Shown one piece after another: positions 20,488 through 34,059 of a stretch of DNA of 64,000 bases. The position numbers and the translations under genes were made by a program. Below the pieces are notes generated by a model. That model saw nothing but the letters and a program-made list of their open reading frames with translations, searched no databases and had not been told where the DNA came from. Position 1 is the first letter of the stretch. Every line of letters begins with the position of its first letter. The stretch spans positions 1 through 64,000 of the forward strand of contig JBFLYK010000029.1 of the NCBI GenBank assembly GCA_040756995.1, read 5' to 3'. This DNA comes from BP-133 sp040756995 (lineage in GTDB: Bacteria; Actinomycetota; Acidimicrobiia; IMCC26256; BP-133).

Positions 20488-23043
20488 CTATGTGGAAGCC
20501 CAGGCGACCGAGCCCATTTCGGCGAAGGTCCGGAGATCGTCGTGGCAGGGGACGACCCGCACGGTGAAGCCGTAGCGGCCGGCAGTCTCGCAGCCGAAGG
20601 AACCCGAGTAGCGGTAGAGGTTCTTGTCGCCCGCGCCGCCGGGGCCCGGCTCGTCCAGGCCGACCAGCTCCATGGTCACGCAGGCCGCGGGCTGCAGCTC
20701 CTCGTTGGCGCCGACCGGGCCGTGGAGCAGCTGCACCTCCACATCGTCCTGGTCGATCTGGCCCAGCGCCACCATGGCCTCGACCTTCTTCGACGCCCCG
20801 AGGTCGACCTGCTCCGACTCCGTCTCGACCGAGATCACCTTCACCGACGGCCAGGCCCGGAGCATCGACTGCTTCCAGGCCGCCAGCGCCTTGGCCCGGG
20901 CGCCGCCGGAGGCGCCGAGGGTGTCGGCCCGCACCGCGGCCGGCTCGTACATCTGCTCGGTGTAGTCGCGCACCATCCGGGAGGCGGAGACCTGGGGGCC
21001 GAGCGACCGCAGCGACGCCTTCACCTTCTTCACCCAGCGCCGGGGCACCGGCCCCCCGTAGCGCTCGTAGAACAGCGGCACGATCTGGCGCTCGAGGAGA
21101 TCGAAGAGGCTCTCGGCCTCGACCTCGTCGCGCTTGGCGAGGTCCTCGTAGGTCTCGGCCGAGCTGATGGCCCAGCCGTTCTCCCCGTTGAACATCTCGT
21201 CCCACCAGCCGTCGAGGATCGAACAGTTGAGAGCGCCGTTGATGGCCGCCTTCATGCCGCTCGTCCCGCAGGCCTCCAGCGGCCGGCGGGGGGTGTTCAT
21301 CCACACGTCGCAGCCCTGGTACATGCGCCGGGCGACGACCATGTCGTAGTCCTCCACGAAGGCCATCCGGTGGCGGACCTCGGGGTCCCGGGCGAAGGCG
21401 ATGATCTGGCGGATCATCTCCTTGCCGATGTCGTCGGCCGGATGCGCCTTGCCGGCGAAGACGATCTGCACCGGCCGCTCCGTCGAGGTGAGCAGCCGCT
21501 TCAGCCGCTCCGGCTGCGACAGCAGCAGCGTGGCCCGCTTGTAGGCCGCGAACCGGCGGGCGAAGCCCAGCGTCAGCACCCGGGGATCGAGGACCTCCTG
21601 CGTCCAGGCGACGTCGGACTCGCTGACGCCCCGGGCCAGCGCCGAGTGCCGCAGCCGCTCCCGGAGGAAGGCCACCAGCCGCTGGCGGCCCTGCTCCTTG
21701 ACCCGCCAGATCTCGTCGTCGTTGGCGTCGTCGATGTGGGCCCAGCGCGTCTCGTCGGCCTCCGGCCATTCGGGGAGGACGTAGCGGTTGAGCAGCTCGT
21801 CCATCTCCGCCGACACCCACGTCCGGGCGTGGACGCCGTTGGTCACGGCCTGGATGGGCGCCTCGGCCTCCGGCACGCCGGGCCACAGGCCGCTGAACAT
21901 CTTCTGGCTGACCCGGGCATGGAGCTTCGACACCCCGTTGGACAGCGAGGCCAGGCGCAGCCCCATGACCGCCATGTTGAACGGGGAGTCCGACCCCGCC
22001 CCGGGCTCGTGGCCCAGGGCCATCAGGTCGTTGAACGTCACGCCGCACTCGTCGGCGAAGGCCCGGAAGTAGCGCTCCATCATCTCCCGGGGGAACCGGT
22101 CGATCCCGGCCGGGACGGGCGTGTGGGTGGTGAAGATCGTCCCCGCCCGCACCGCCTCCAGGGCCTCGGGGAAGCGCAGACCGTCTTCGGTGACCAGCTG
22201 GCGGATCCGCTCGAGGCCCAGGAAGCCGGCGTGGCCCTCGTTGGTGTGGAAGATCTGGACGTCCTCCCCGGCGGCCCGCAGGGCGCGCACGCCGCCGATC
22301 CCGAGCAGGATCTCCTGGCGCATGCGGTGCTCGGCGTCGCCGGCGTAGAGCCGGTCGGTGACGTGCCGGGTGGGGATGTCGTTCTCCTCGACGTCGGCGT
22401 CGAGCAGGTAGAGCTTCACCCGACCGATCATCGCCCGCCACAGCTGGGCCACCAGCGGGGTCCCGGCCAGGTCGACCGTGACCCGGGCGCCGTCGACCCG
22501 GTGCAGGGCCATCGAGTGGGGATCGAGCCGGGGGTAGCGCTCCTGCTGCCACCCGTCGGCGTTCAGCTCCTGGCGGAAGTAACCCTGCTGGTAGAAGAGG
22601 CACATCCCCACCAGCGGGATACCGAGGCCGCTGGCCGCCTTGAGGTGGTCACCGGCCAGCACGCCGAGGCCGCCGGAGTACTGCGGCAGCGCCTCGGTGA
22701 TCCCGAACTCGGGCGAGAAGTAGGCCACCGACCGCAACGGCGAGTTCCGGGTCTGGAACCAGCGGGGCCCCTCGACGTAGCGCTCCTGCTCTCCGTGGAT
22801 CTCGTTCATGAACGAGAGGAACCCCGGATCCTTGATCATCGCCTCGAGCCGCTCCCGCCGGACGGCGCCCAGGAGGCGGACGGGGTCGTGGTTGGCCTCT
22901 TCCCAGCCCTCGGGGTCGAGCCAGCGGAACAGGTCCCGGGTGCTGTCGTCCCACGACCAGCGCAGGTTGTAGGCGATGTCGTGCAGGGGGGCGAGCGGCT
23001 CGGGAAGCCGGGCCCGGACGGTGAAACTCTTCAGTGCCCTCAC
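20488..23043 (-). CDS. glgP: Alpha-glucan (maltodextrin) phosphorylase
   Basis: GlgP releases glucose-1-phosphate from the non-reducing ends of alpha-1,4-glucans. The 851-residue protein is the actinobacterial type: it starts VRALKSFTVRARLPEPLAPL, has YFSPEFGITEALPQYSGGLGVLAGDH, HTNEGHAGFLGLER and the pyridoxal-phosphate site EACGTSGMKAAINGALN with its lysine near residue 598. I chose GTG 23043 because it matches the usual N-terminus and has TAGCGT 8 bases upstream; the open frame extends past it only as a shadow of glgE. It is divergent from glgE across 78 bases, so glucan breakdown and GlgE-dependent synthesis may share control. Confidence 0.95.
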   Translation of the reverse strand: MRALKSFTVRARLPEPLAPLHDIAYNLRWSWDDSTRDLFRWLDPEGWEEANHDPVRLLGAVRRERLEAMIKDPGFLSFMNEIHGEQERYVEGPRWFQTRNSPLRSVAYFSPEFGITEALPQYSGGLGVLAGDHLKAASGLGIPLVGMCLFYQQGYFRQELNADGWQQERYPRLDPHSMALHRVDGARVTVDLAGTPLVAQLWRAMIGRVKLYLLDADVEENDIPTRHVTDRLYAGDAEHRMRQEILLGIGGVRALRAAGEDVQIFHTNEGHAGFLGLERIRQLVTEDGLRFPEALEAVRAGTIFTTHTPVPAGIDRFPREMMERYFRAFADECGVTFNDLMALGHEPGAGSDSPFNMAVMGLRLASLSNGVSKLHARVSQKMFSGLWPGVPEAEAPIQAVTNGVHARTWVSAEMDELLNRYVLPEWPEADETRWAHIDDANDDEIWRVKEQGRQRLVAFLRERLRHSALARGVSESDVAWTQEVLDPRVLTLGFARRFAAYKRATLLLSQPERLKRLLTSTERPVQIVFAGKAHPADDIGKEMIRQIIAFARDPEVRHRMAFVEDYDMVVARRMYQGCDVWMNTPRRPLEACGTSGMKAAINGALNCSILDGWWDEMFNGENGWAISSAETYEDLAKRDEVEAESLFDLLERQIVPLFYERYGGPVPRRWVKKVKASLRSLGPQVSASRMVRDYTEQMYEPAAVRADTLGASGGARAKALAAWKQSMLRAWPSVKVISVETESEQVDLGASKKVEAMVALGQIDQDDVEVQLLHGPVGANEELQPAACVTMELVGLDEPGPGGAGDKNLYRYSGSFGCETAGRYGFTVRVVPCHDDLRTFAEMGSVAWAST

Positions 23044-23051
23044 GAGCAGAG

Positions 23052-23113
23052 ACGCTAGCGAACCTGAACCGCCACGTTGGACGGCGTTTGCGACGGGCCT
23101 GGAGTGGTAGACC
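23052..23113. promoter_or_regulatory. Compact divergent promoter region between glgP and glgE
   Basis: On the minus strand TAGCGT (23057-23052) lies 8 bases before the GTG of glgP. On the plus strand TAGACC (23108-23113) lies 8 bases before the GTG of glgE. Neither gene shows a Shine-Dalgarno sequence, so both may be leaderless and use back-to-back promoters. Confidence 0.45.
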
Positions 23114-23121
23114 AGTACGAC

Positions 23122-25083
<1,962 letters not shown>

Positions 25084-25099
25084 TCCCGAACGGAGCACC

Positions 25100-26751
<1,652 letters not shown>

Positions 26752-26755
<4 letters not shown>

Positions 26756-28173
26756 TCTCGCCCACCGCGCTGGCTCCCCAACTGGCTGAATACCTGCCCC
26801 GCCAGCGCTGGTTCGGAGCGAAGGACCGGAAGATCGACTTCGTCCGCATCCGCTCGACCGAGGTGCTCTCGGGCGAGGGTGAGTGGCCGGTGCTGCTGAG
26901 GGTCGACGCCGAAGTGCACCTCGAGGGCACCGACGACGCCCGGTACCAGGTGTTCCTCGGCCTGCGCCCGACCGGCGTCGATCTCGACTTCCTGTCGGGG
27001 CACGAGACCGCCGTCCTCGGCGAGTTCGACACCGCCCAGGGTTCGGCGCTGGTCTACGACGCCCTGCTCGACTCCGAACTGGCCCTGACGTTGCTGCGGG
27101 TCGTGGCCCCCGACCTGGCGGCCGAGCGGGTGCGACCGCTGGGCGCCGAACAGTCGAACACGTCGCTGGTCTACGACGACCACATGATCCTCAAGGTCTT
27201 CCGGCGGCTCACCGAGGGCCACAATCCCGAGGTCGAGGTCATCGAGACGCTGGCCCGGGTGGGGTTCACGGCGGTGCCGGAGCCGCTGGCGTCGTGGCGG
27301 AAGGACGACGTCGACCTGGCCTTCCTGCAGCGGTTCCTGGCCGGGGCCACCGACGGCTGGAACATGGCCCTCACGTCGCTGCGGGAGCTGTTCGCCGAGT
27401 TCACCATCGGCGCCCAGCCGCCGCCGGGCGACGCCATCGGGGCCGGGGGGATGCCGTTCGAGGCCACCGATCCGGCCGAGGCCCGGGGCGACTTCGCCGC
27501 CGAGGCCGAGCGCATCGGCGAGGTCACGGCCGAGATGCACCTGGCCATGGCCCGGGGCTTCGGCTGCACCAGGGTGAAGGGCGCCGACTGGGCCGACCTC
27601 ATGGAGGAGCAGCTCGAACGGGTGCTGGGCCCTGGTGACGCCCGACTGCGCGACCGCGCCCGCCGGATCATCATCCGCCTCCGGGAGATCCCCGACCCCG
27701 GCCCGGCCATCCGGGTCCACGGCGACTACCACCTCGGCCAGGTGCTGCGGACCGACACCGGCTGGTTCATCCTCGACTTCGAAGGGGAGCCGGCCCGGCC
27801 GCTCGAGGAGCGGACCCGACCGTCGTCCCCGCTCAAGGACGTGTCCGGCATGCTGCGGTCGTTCTCCTACGCCCCGGCGGTCGCCCTCTCCTACCAGGAG
27901 GACGACATGACCGAGCTCGGCCGGACGTGGGAGCACCGCAACCGGGACGCCTTCTTGAGCGGTTACCTCCGCAAGGCCCAGTACGACCCCGACTCGGGGC
28001 AGGAATCGATCCTGCCGACCGACCCGGCCGTCCGCTCGGCGGTGCTGGCCGCCTTCGAACTCGACAAGGCGCTCTACGAGGTGGCCTACGAGCGGGCCAA
28101 CCGGCCCGACTGGGCCCGTATCCCCCTGGAAGCCGTCACCCGGCTGACGAGCGAAGCAGCGAGGACAGCGTGA
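26752..28173 (+). CDS. mak: Maltokinase (Pep2/Mak)
   Basis: Mak phosphorylates maltose with ATP to maltose-1-phosphate, the donor for GlgE. The 473-residue protein has the family start LAEYLPRQRWFGAKDRKI and the aminoglycoside-phosphotransferase-like catalytic core IRVHGDYHLGQVLRTDTGWFILDFEGEPARP, followed by LKDVSGMLRSFSYA. Length fits the mycobacterial enzyme (about 455). It overlaps treS by 4 bases, and its TGA shares a base with the ATG of glgB, so translation is probably coupled through three enzymes. Confidence 0.94.
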
Positions 28174-30410
28174 TGACGACCGGAACCAACCACTCGCCCC
28201 CGTCCACCACCGTCGACCCGCTGAAGATCGAGCTCGAGCTGCTGGTCTCCGGTGAGCACGGTGACCCCCACCACATCCTCGGCGCCCACTCCGACGGCGA
28301 CGCCACGGTCGTGCGCGGCTACCGGCCCGACGCCGAGGCCATGACCGCCATCCTCCCCGACGGCCGGCGGATCGGTTTGGCCCGGGAACACCCCGCCGGC
28401 GTGTTCTGCGGCCGCATCGACCAACCGGTGACCGAGGTCCTCGACCGCGGCGGCTACCAGCTCGAGGTGCGCTATCCGGACGGCGGCACCTTCACCGTCG
28501 ACGATCCCTACCGCTTCTGGCCCACCCTCGGCGATCTCGACCTGCACCTGATCGGCGAAGGGCGCCACGAACAGATGTGGTGCAACCTCGGCGCCCACAT
28601 CCGCCACCACCAGGGTGTGACGGGCACGTCGTTCGTGGTCTGGGCGCCCAACGCCCGGGGCGTCCGGGTGGTCGGCGACTTCAACTCCTGGGACGGGCGC
28701 CTCCACCCGATGCGCCGCCTCGGGACCTCGGGTCTGTGGGAACTGTTCCTGCCCGGAGTCGACGAGGGCCAGAAGTACAAGTACGAGGTCATCGACGCCA
28801 ACGGGCAGCTGCGCCTCAAAGCCGACCCGTTCGCCTTCGCCACCGAGCTGCCGCCGGGCACGGCCAGCGTCATCTTCCGGAGCGACTACCAGTGGAACGA
28901 CGGCGACTGGATCGCCGCCCGGGAACGGAACGACCCGCTGCACGGCCCGTTCACGGTCTACGAGTGCCACCTCGGATCGTGGAAGCGGGTGCCCGAGGAC
29001 GACGACCGGCCGCTCACCTACCGGGAGCTGGCCGAAGAGCTGCCCGGGTACCTCAAGGAACTCGGCTTCACCCACGTCGAGTTCCTCCCGGTGGCCGAGC
29101 ACCCCTTCGCCCCGTCGTGGGGGTACCAGGTGTCGGCCTACTACGCCCCCACCAGCCGGTTCGGCACCCCCGACGACTTCCGCTACCTCGTCGACAAGCT
29201 GCACCAGGCCGACATCGGCGTGATCGTCGACTGGGTCCCGGCCCACTTCCCCAAGGACGACTTCGCCCTCGCCCGCTTCGACGGCACGGCGCTGTACGAA
29301 CACGCCGATCCCCGCCAGGGCGAGCATCCCGACTGGGGGACGCTGGTCTTCAACTTCGGCCGCAACGAGGTCCGCAACTTCCTGCTGGCCAACGCCCTCT
29401 TCTGGGTGCACGAGTACCACATCGACGGCCTGCGGGTGGACGCCGTGGCCTCGATGCTGTACCTCGACTACTCCCGCAAGGAAGGCGAGTGGATCCCCAA
29501 CAAGTTCGGCGGCCGGGAGAACCTCGAGGCGGTCGACTTCCTGAAGGAGTTCAACACCACCGTCCTCGGCAAGTACCCGGGCGTGGTGACCGTGGCCGAG
29601 GAGTCGACGGCGTGGCCGATGGTGTCGCGCCCGACCTACGTCGGCGGGCTGGGCTTCATGTTCAAGTGGAACATGGGCTGGATGCACGACACACTCGACT
29701 ACTTCTCCCACGAGCCGATCCACCGCCGGTACCACCACCACGAGCTGACCTTCGGGATGCTCTACGCCTTCACCGAGAACTTCTGCCTGCCGCTCAGCCA
29801 CGACGAGGTCGTCCACGGCAAGGGATCGCTGCTGCAGAAGATGCCGGGCGACCGCTGGCAGCAGCTGGCCAACCTGCGGGCCCTGCTGGCCTGGATGTGG
29901 GCCCACCCGGGCAAGAAGCTCCTGTTCATGGGGGCGGAGATGGCCCAGGACCGGGAATGGGCCCACGACCGCAGCCTCGACTGGCACCTGCTGCAGCACC
30001 CCAGCCACGCCGGGGTCGACAAGCTGCTCCGCACGCTCAACCACCTCTACCGGGAACGGCCGGCGCTGTGGGAGCAGGACTTCGAGTGGACGGGCTTCTC
30101 CTGGATCGACGCCAACGACACCGACCAGAGCGTCCTCTCCTTCCTCCGCTACCCGGCGGACCAGGAGCAGGGGACGCCGCTGGCCTGCATCGCCAACCTG
30201 ACGCCCGTCCCCCGGGAGGGGTACCGGATCGGCGTCCCCCGGGGTGGCTGGTGGCGGGAGGTCCTCAACACCGACGCCCCCGACTTCTGGGGCAGCGGCG
30301 TGGTCAACGGCTCCATCTGCGCCGACGGCTACGCCTGGCACGGCCACGACCAGTCGCTGGCGCTGACCCTCCCGCCTCTGGCCGTGGTCTGGCTCGAACC
30401 GGAGGGCTGA
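28173..30410 (+). CDS. glgB: 1,4-alpha-glucan branching enzyme
   Basis: GlgB makes alpha-1,6 branches in the glucan built by GlgE. The 745-residue protein has an N1 domain and CBM48 (TSFVVWAPNARGVRVVGDFNSWDG), FTVYECHLGSWKR, nucleophile Asp423 in DGLRVDAVASMLYLDYSR, Glu476 in VTVAEESTAWP and PLSHDEVVHGKGSLL. The length matches actinobacterial GlgB. I chose ATG 28173, which gives a TGATG junction with mak; a GTG directly before it is the alternative. It is last in the operon and is followed by a long hairpin. Confidence 0.95.
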   Translation: MTTGTNHSPPSTTVDPLKIELELLVSGEHGDPHHILGAHSDGDATVVRGYRPDAEAMTAILPDGRRIGLAREHPAGVFCGRIDQPVTEVLDRGGYQLEVRYPDGGTFTVDDPYRFWPTLGDLDLHLIGEGRHEQMWCNLGAHIRHHQGVTGTSFVVWAPNARGVRVVGDFNSWDGRLHPMRRLGTSGLWELFLPGVDEGQKYKYEVIDANGQLRLKADPFAFATELPPGTASVIFRSDYQWNDGDWIAARERNDPLHGPFTVYECHLGSWKRVPEDDDRPLTYRELAEELPGYLKELGFTHVEFLPVAEHPFAPSWGYQVSAYYAPTSRFGTPDDFRYLVDKLHQADIGVIVDWVPAHFPKDDFALARFDGTALYEHADPRQGEHPDWGTLVFNFGRNEVRNFLLANALFWVHEYHIDGLRVDAVASMLYLDYSRKEGEWIPNKFGGRENLEAVDFLKEFNTTVLGKYPGVVTVAEESTAWPMVSRPTYVGGLGFMFKWNMGWMHDTLDYFSHEPIHRRYHHHELTFGMLYAFTENFCLPLSHDEVVHGKGSLLQKMPGDRWQQLANLRALLAWMWAHPGKKLLFMGAEMAQDREWAHDRSLDWHLLQHPSHAGVDKLLRTLNHLYRERPALWEQDFEWTGFSWIDANDTDQSVLSFLRYPADQEQGTPLACIANLTPVPREGYRIGVPRGGWWREVLNTDAPDFWGSGVVNGSICADGYAWHGHDQSLALTLPPLAVVWLEPEG

Positions 30411-30416
30411 CAACGC

Positions 30417-30464
30417 CAATTGGCGTTCCTTTTCCGGCACATGGCGGAAAAGGAACGCCAGTTG
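30417..30464 (-). repeat. Intergenic hairpin repeat, copy 1 (possible bidirectional terminator)
   Basis: A 20-bp stem (30417-30436 with 30445-30464; one T-G pair) encloses an 8-base loop, between the convergent ends of glgB and the GNAT gene. The right arm, ending GGAAAAGGAACGCCAGTTG, is identical over 21 bases (30444-30464) to 55108-55128. In both places the minus-strand reading starts within about 10 bases after a stop codon. A terminator role fits the position, although no U-tract outside the stem is clear. Confidence 0.8.
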
Positions 30465-30466
30465 AG

Positions 30467-31426
30467 TCAGCGCCAGTCGTCGATCACCCAGGCGGAGTCG
30501 TCGTGGTAGGCGCTCTCGTCGGGACGGTGCATCGTCACGCCGATCAGCTGGGGCTTGTAGCCCCGGTCGAGGAGCGCCCGGTAGGCGCCGCGCCGCCCGG
30601 CGTTGACGCCGGCCACCACGACCTCGGCCCCGGACCGGACGGCGAAGGCCTCGCAGGCGGCGAGGAGGCGGCCGAAGCGGTCGGCGCCACCGGGACCGGG
30701 CAGGGCGGCGCCGAACTTGACGAAGCAGGCGCCGCTGCCGGCTTCAGAGCCGGCGCCGACGTGGCACACGGCGAAGGCGTCGGTCCCCCCGGCCGCCCCG
30801 AGGACGAGGACGGTGTCGCCGAGCTTCTGGGTGGCCGTGGCCTCGATCTCCCGGCTCAGGTCGAGGCCGGGATAGGTGGCGTCGGTGACCCGGGCGCAGC
30901 CGGCGGTGACCGTGGCGAGATCGGCCGAGTCGCCGGCCGTGCTCCACGGCCCGGCGGCGGCCTCGGCCTCGGCCGGCGGCGCCGGCGGCCGGGCCAGGAC
31001 GGGGGTGAGGAACCGGGGCAGGAAGCCGAAGCGCTGGTAGAGGCTCACGTGTTTGGGACTGTGCCCGAACGTGAACAGGCCAGCGTGGGTGACGCCCCAG
31101 CGGTCGAAGAACGGCATCGTCTCCGTGAGGAGGGCGCGGGCGACCCCCTTGTCCCATAAGGCCGGTTCGACCGTCAGCGGCCCGAAGAACCCGACGCTGC
31201 CCCAGCGGGTGACGAAGTTCGTCCCGACCAGCCGCCCGTCCATCTCTGCGGCGAGGGCGCACGTCGGGTCGGCGGCCCAGCGGGTGCGGACGTAGTCGGC
31301 GTCGCCCATGAAACTGCCCGGGTCGGGAAGGCCGAGGAACGTGCCGAAGGCGAGGCGCATGATGCGGTCGGCCTCCCCCAGGTCGCCCTCCTGAAGGGGC
31401 CGGATCGTGACGTTGGTGTCAGCCAT
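30467..31426 (-). CDS. GNAT-family N-acetyltransferase
   Basis: The 319-residue protein has an N-terminal GNAT fold: NVTIRPLQEGDLGEADRIMRLAF, then VGTNFVTRWGSVGFFGPLTVEPALWDKGVARALLTE (acetyl-CoA loop region) and LYQRFGFLPRF. A C-terminal part (about 150-319) looks like a second, degenerate GNAT half, ending VVVAGVNAGRRGAYRALLDRGYKPQLIGVTM. The substrate is unknown. I chose the ATG at 31426; the 59-residue upstream extension would overlap the divergent GH57 start and has no domain. Only 20 bases separate it from that gene. Confidence 0.85.
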   Translation of the reverse strand: MADTNVTIRPLQEGDLGEADRIMRLAFGTFLGLPDPGSFMGDADYVRTRWAADPTCALAAEMDGRLVGTNFVTRWGSVGFFGPLTVEPALWDKGVARALLTETMPFFDRWGVTHAGLFTFGHSPKHVSLYQRFGFLPRFLTPVLARPPAPPAEAEAAAGPWSTAGDSADLATVTAGCARVTDATYPGLDLSREIEATATQKLGDTVLVLGAAGGTDAFAVCHVGAGSEAGSGACFVKFGAALPGPGGADRFGRLLAACEAFAVRSGAEVVVAGVNAGRRGAYRALLDRGYKPQLIGVTMHRPDESAYHDDSAWVIDDWR

Positions 31427-31432
31427 GGCCAG

Positions 31433-31438
31433 TAGCCT
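31433..31438 (+). promoter_or_regulatory. Candidate -10 box for leaderless GH57 transcript
   Basis: TAGCCT lies 8 bases before GTG 31447. There is no Shine-Dalgarno sequence, and the whole gap to the divergent gene is 20 bases, so the promoter must overlap the start of the GNAT gene. Confidence 0.45.
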
Positions 31439-31446
31439 CCCTGTCC

Positions 31447-34050
31447 GTGGAGGAGCCCGCCGGTCGCTCGTGGAATCCACGGAGGGTGAGTCCAACCTCC
31501 CTGGTGATCCACGCGCACTTCTACCAGCCTCCCAGAGAAAACCCCTGGACAGAAGAGGTGCCACGGGAGCCTTCGGCGGCGCCGTTCCACGACTGGAACG
31601 CACGGATCTCCGCCGAGAGCTACCGACCCAACGCCTACGCCCGGATCTTCGACGGCGACGGGCGGGTGCTGTCGATCGTCAACAACTACGAGGAGCTGTC
31701 GTTCAACGTCGGCCCGACGCTGATGTCGTGGCTGGAGCGGCACCAACCCGACGTCTACGGCCGGATCCAGGAGGCCGAAGCGGGTGGGGGCGCCATCGCC
31801 CAGGCCTGGAACCACATGATCCTGCCGCTGGCCAACGAGCGCGACGTCCGCACGCAGATCCGGTGGGGCCTGGCCGACTTCCGCCACCGCTTCGGGCGGG
31901 AGGCGCCGGGCATGTGGCTGCCGGAGACGGCGGTGAACCAGTTCGTGCTGTCGGTCCTGGCCGAGGAGGGCATCCGGTTCACGATTCTGGCTCCCGGCCA
32001 GGTGGCGGCCATCCGGCCGCTCGCCGGGCGGGCCAGCCGGTCGCTGGCGGCGGTGCCGAACCGGGCCTGGAGCCCGATCGACGCCGACCATCCCATCGAC
32101 ACCCGGGTCGCCTACCGGTTCGTCCATCCCCGCAAAAAGAGCCTCGGGGTCGACCTCGTCGTCTACCACGGCGGCCTCTCCCACGCCCTGGCCTTCGAGT
32201 CGGTGACGAGCGAGGGGCTGGTCGACCGGGCGGCGGCCGCCGCCGGCCGGCGGGGCGGGCTGGTGGCCATCGCCCTCGACGGCGAGACCTTCGGGCACCA
32301 CCACAAGTGGGCTGACCGGGCGCTGGCCTACGCCCTCACCGCCGAGGCCCCCCGCCGGGGCCTGGAGGTCACCAACCTGGCCGCCTGGCTGGAACGGAAC
32401 CCGCCGCTCTACGAAGCGCAGGTGCACGAGAGCGCCTGGTCCTGCGCCCACGGTGTCGGCCGCTGGTCCACCGACTGCGGCTGCTCCACCGGCGGCCCGG
32501 CCGGGGCTCACCAGCGGTGGCGGGCGCCGCTGCGGGCGGCGCTCGATCAACTGCGGGACACCGGCATCGAGGTGTTCGAACGGCGGGGGCCCGGGCTGTT
32601 CGTCGGCGGCGATCCGTGGGCGGCGCGCGACGCCTACGTCGACGTGCTGATCGGCGCGCTGTCCCGGGAGGAATTCGCCGCCCGCTGGGTGGAGCCGGGG
32701 GCCGATGCCGTGCTGGCCCTCACGCTGCTCGAGGCGCAGCGCAACGCCATGCTGATGTACACGTCGTGCGGCTGGTTCTTCTACGACCTCGCCGGCCTGG
32801 AGACCGTGCAGGTGCTCCGCTATGCCGCCCGGGTCTGCGATCTGCTGGCGGAGGCCGGCGAGCCGTCGCCGGAGCCGGCGCTGCTGGCCGCCCTGCGGGA
32901 GGCGCACAGCTTCGACCAGGGCGACGGCCGGCGCATCTGGGGTGCCCAGGTCGCCCCCGCCCGCGTCGACGCCAACCGGGTCGCCGCCCACCTCGCCCTG
33001 GCCGACCTCTTCGGCCTTCCCGAACCGTTCGAGGGCCGCCTGGGCGGTTTCGACGTGGAGACCCTGGACCGGGGTGGAGCGGCCCACCCCGCCGCCCTCG
33101 ACCCGGGCTGGCAGCCGGTCAGGGCCCGGCGGGGCCCGCACGGCCGGCCCGACCGCTCGGAGGCCGACGCCGCGCCCCCCGACCACCGGGAACCGGCCGC
33201 CCTGGCCTGGCGCCGCGTGCGGCTCGTCCATCGGCGCACCGGGCGGGTCCACGAACTGGTGGCCGCCGCCCTGCAGCTCGGCGACCAGGAAGCGATCGGC
33301 GCCGTACGCCGGGCCGACTGGCCCGACGACGCCGACGCCCTGGCCATGCTGCGCCAGGACATCGAGGCCGGACGGTCCGACGACGAGCTCGTCACCCGGC
33401 TGGCCGATTCGTTCGTGACCGCCGGGGGCGGGCAGGCCTTCGACGTCTCGTCACTGCTGCCCGAGGCGGCCGAGGCCCTCCTCGACCGGGCCGCCGCCCA
33501 CCTGGCCGACCACCTGGCCGCCGCCGCCGAGCCGTTCCTCAACGCCGCCCAGTGGGCCGCCCTGGCCCACCGGGAGCTGGCCGGGGGCGGCGAGCAGCAC
33601 ACGCCGGAATGGCCCTTCGCCCTCCGGGGCGCAGCCGAGACGGCCCTGGCCCACCGCATCGAGCTGCTGCTGGCGGCCGGTGATCTCGACGCCGCCGTCA
33701 CCGTGGCCCGTCGGGCGCGGAGCCTCGGCCTGGCCGCCCTGACGTCGGCCGCCGGCGCGACGGCCCGCCAGGCGGTGAGCGCCACCGTCCTCGACGCCGT
33801 CCGCCGGGCGGTGGCCGAAGGAGGCGGCGACTCGGCGCTCGACGCCGCCAACCCCGTCAAGGCGGCCCTCGACACCCTGGCCCTGGCCCGGGAGCTGGCC
33901 ATCGACCCCGACCTCGACCGGGCCCAGGAACTGGTCTACGACACCGTTCGGGCCGCGGACCGCCCCGACCTGGCCCCGCTGGCCGAAGCCCTCAACCTCT
34001 CCCCCGCTCTCTTCGAGCCGGCCGACGCCGACATCCGTACGTCGGCCTGA
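31447..34050 (+). CDS. GH57 glycoside hydrolase with DUF3536 domain
   Basis: The 867-residue protein has the GH57 start LVIHAHFYQPPRENPW, AYARIFDGDGRVLSIVNNYEELSFN, WNHMILPLAN, the probable nucleophile Glu in MWLPETAVN and the probable catalytic Asp in VAIALDGETFGHHHKW. The DUF3536 region follows (VHESAWSCAHGVGRWSTDCGC, MLMYTSCGWFFYDL), then a long helical C-terminus. GH57 enzymes act on alpha-glucans as amylases, branching enzymes or amylopullulanases, and the location beside glgB fits that. Exact activity is not readable. The start is GTG 31447 by the leaderless -10; GTG 31486 would shorten it by 13 residues. Confidence 0.88.
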   Translation: MEEPAGRSWNPRRVSPTSLVIHAHFYQPPRENPWTEEVPREPSAAPFHDWNARISAESYRPNAYARIFDGDGRVLSIVNNYEELSFNVGPTLMSWLERHQPDVYGRIQEAEAGGGAIAQAWNHMILPLANERDVRTQIRWGLADFRHRFGREAPGMWLPETAVNQFVLSVLAEEGIRFTILAPGQVAAIRPLAGRASRSLAAVPNRAWSPIDADHPIDTRVAYRFVHPRKKSLGVDLVVYHGGLSHALAFESVTSEGLVDRAAAAAGRRGGLVAIALDGETFGHHHKWADRALAYALTAEAPRRGLEVTNLAAWLERNPPLYEAQVHESAWSCAHGVGRWSTDCGCSTGGPAGAHQRWRAPLRAALDQLRDTGIEVFERRGPGLFVGGDPWAARDAYVDVLIGALSREEFAARWVEPGADAVLALTLLEAQRNAMLMYTSCGWFFYDLAGLETVQVLRYAARVCDLLAEAGEPSPEPALLAALREAHSFDQGDGRRIWGAQVAPARVDANRVAAHLALADLFGLPEPFEGRLGGFDVETLDRGGAAHPAALDPGWQPVRARRGPHGRPDRSEADAAPPDHREPAALAWRRVRLVHRRTGRVHELVAAALQLGDQEAIGAVRRADWPDDADALAMLRQDIEAGRSDDELVTRLADSFVTAGGGQAFDVSSLLPEAAEALLDRAAAHLADHLAAAAEPFLNAAQWAALAHRELAGGGEQHTPEWPFALRGAAETALAHRIELLLAAGDLDAAVTVARRARSLGLAALTSAAGATARQAVSATVLDAVRRAVAEGGGDSALDAANPVKAALDTLALARELAIDPDLDRAQELVYDTVRAADRPDLAPLAEALNLSPALFEPADADIRTSA

Positions 34051-34059
34051 CGCCCGGCT

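Noticed and set aside
20542..23058. 838-codon plus-strand ORF opposite glgP
   Set aside because: It mirrors glgP and lacks any recognisable motif, whereas glgP has a full set of family motifs.
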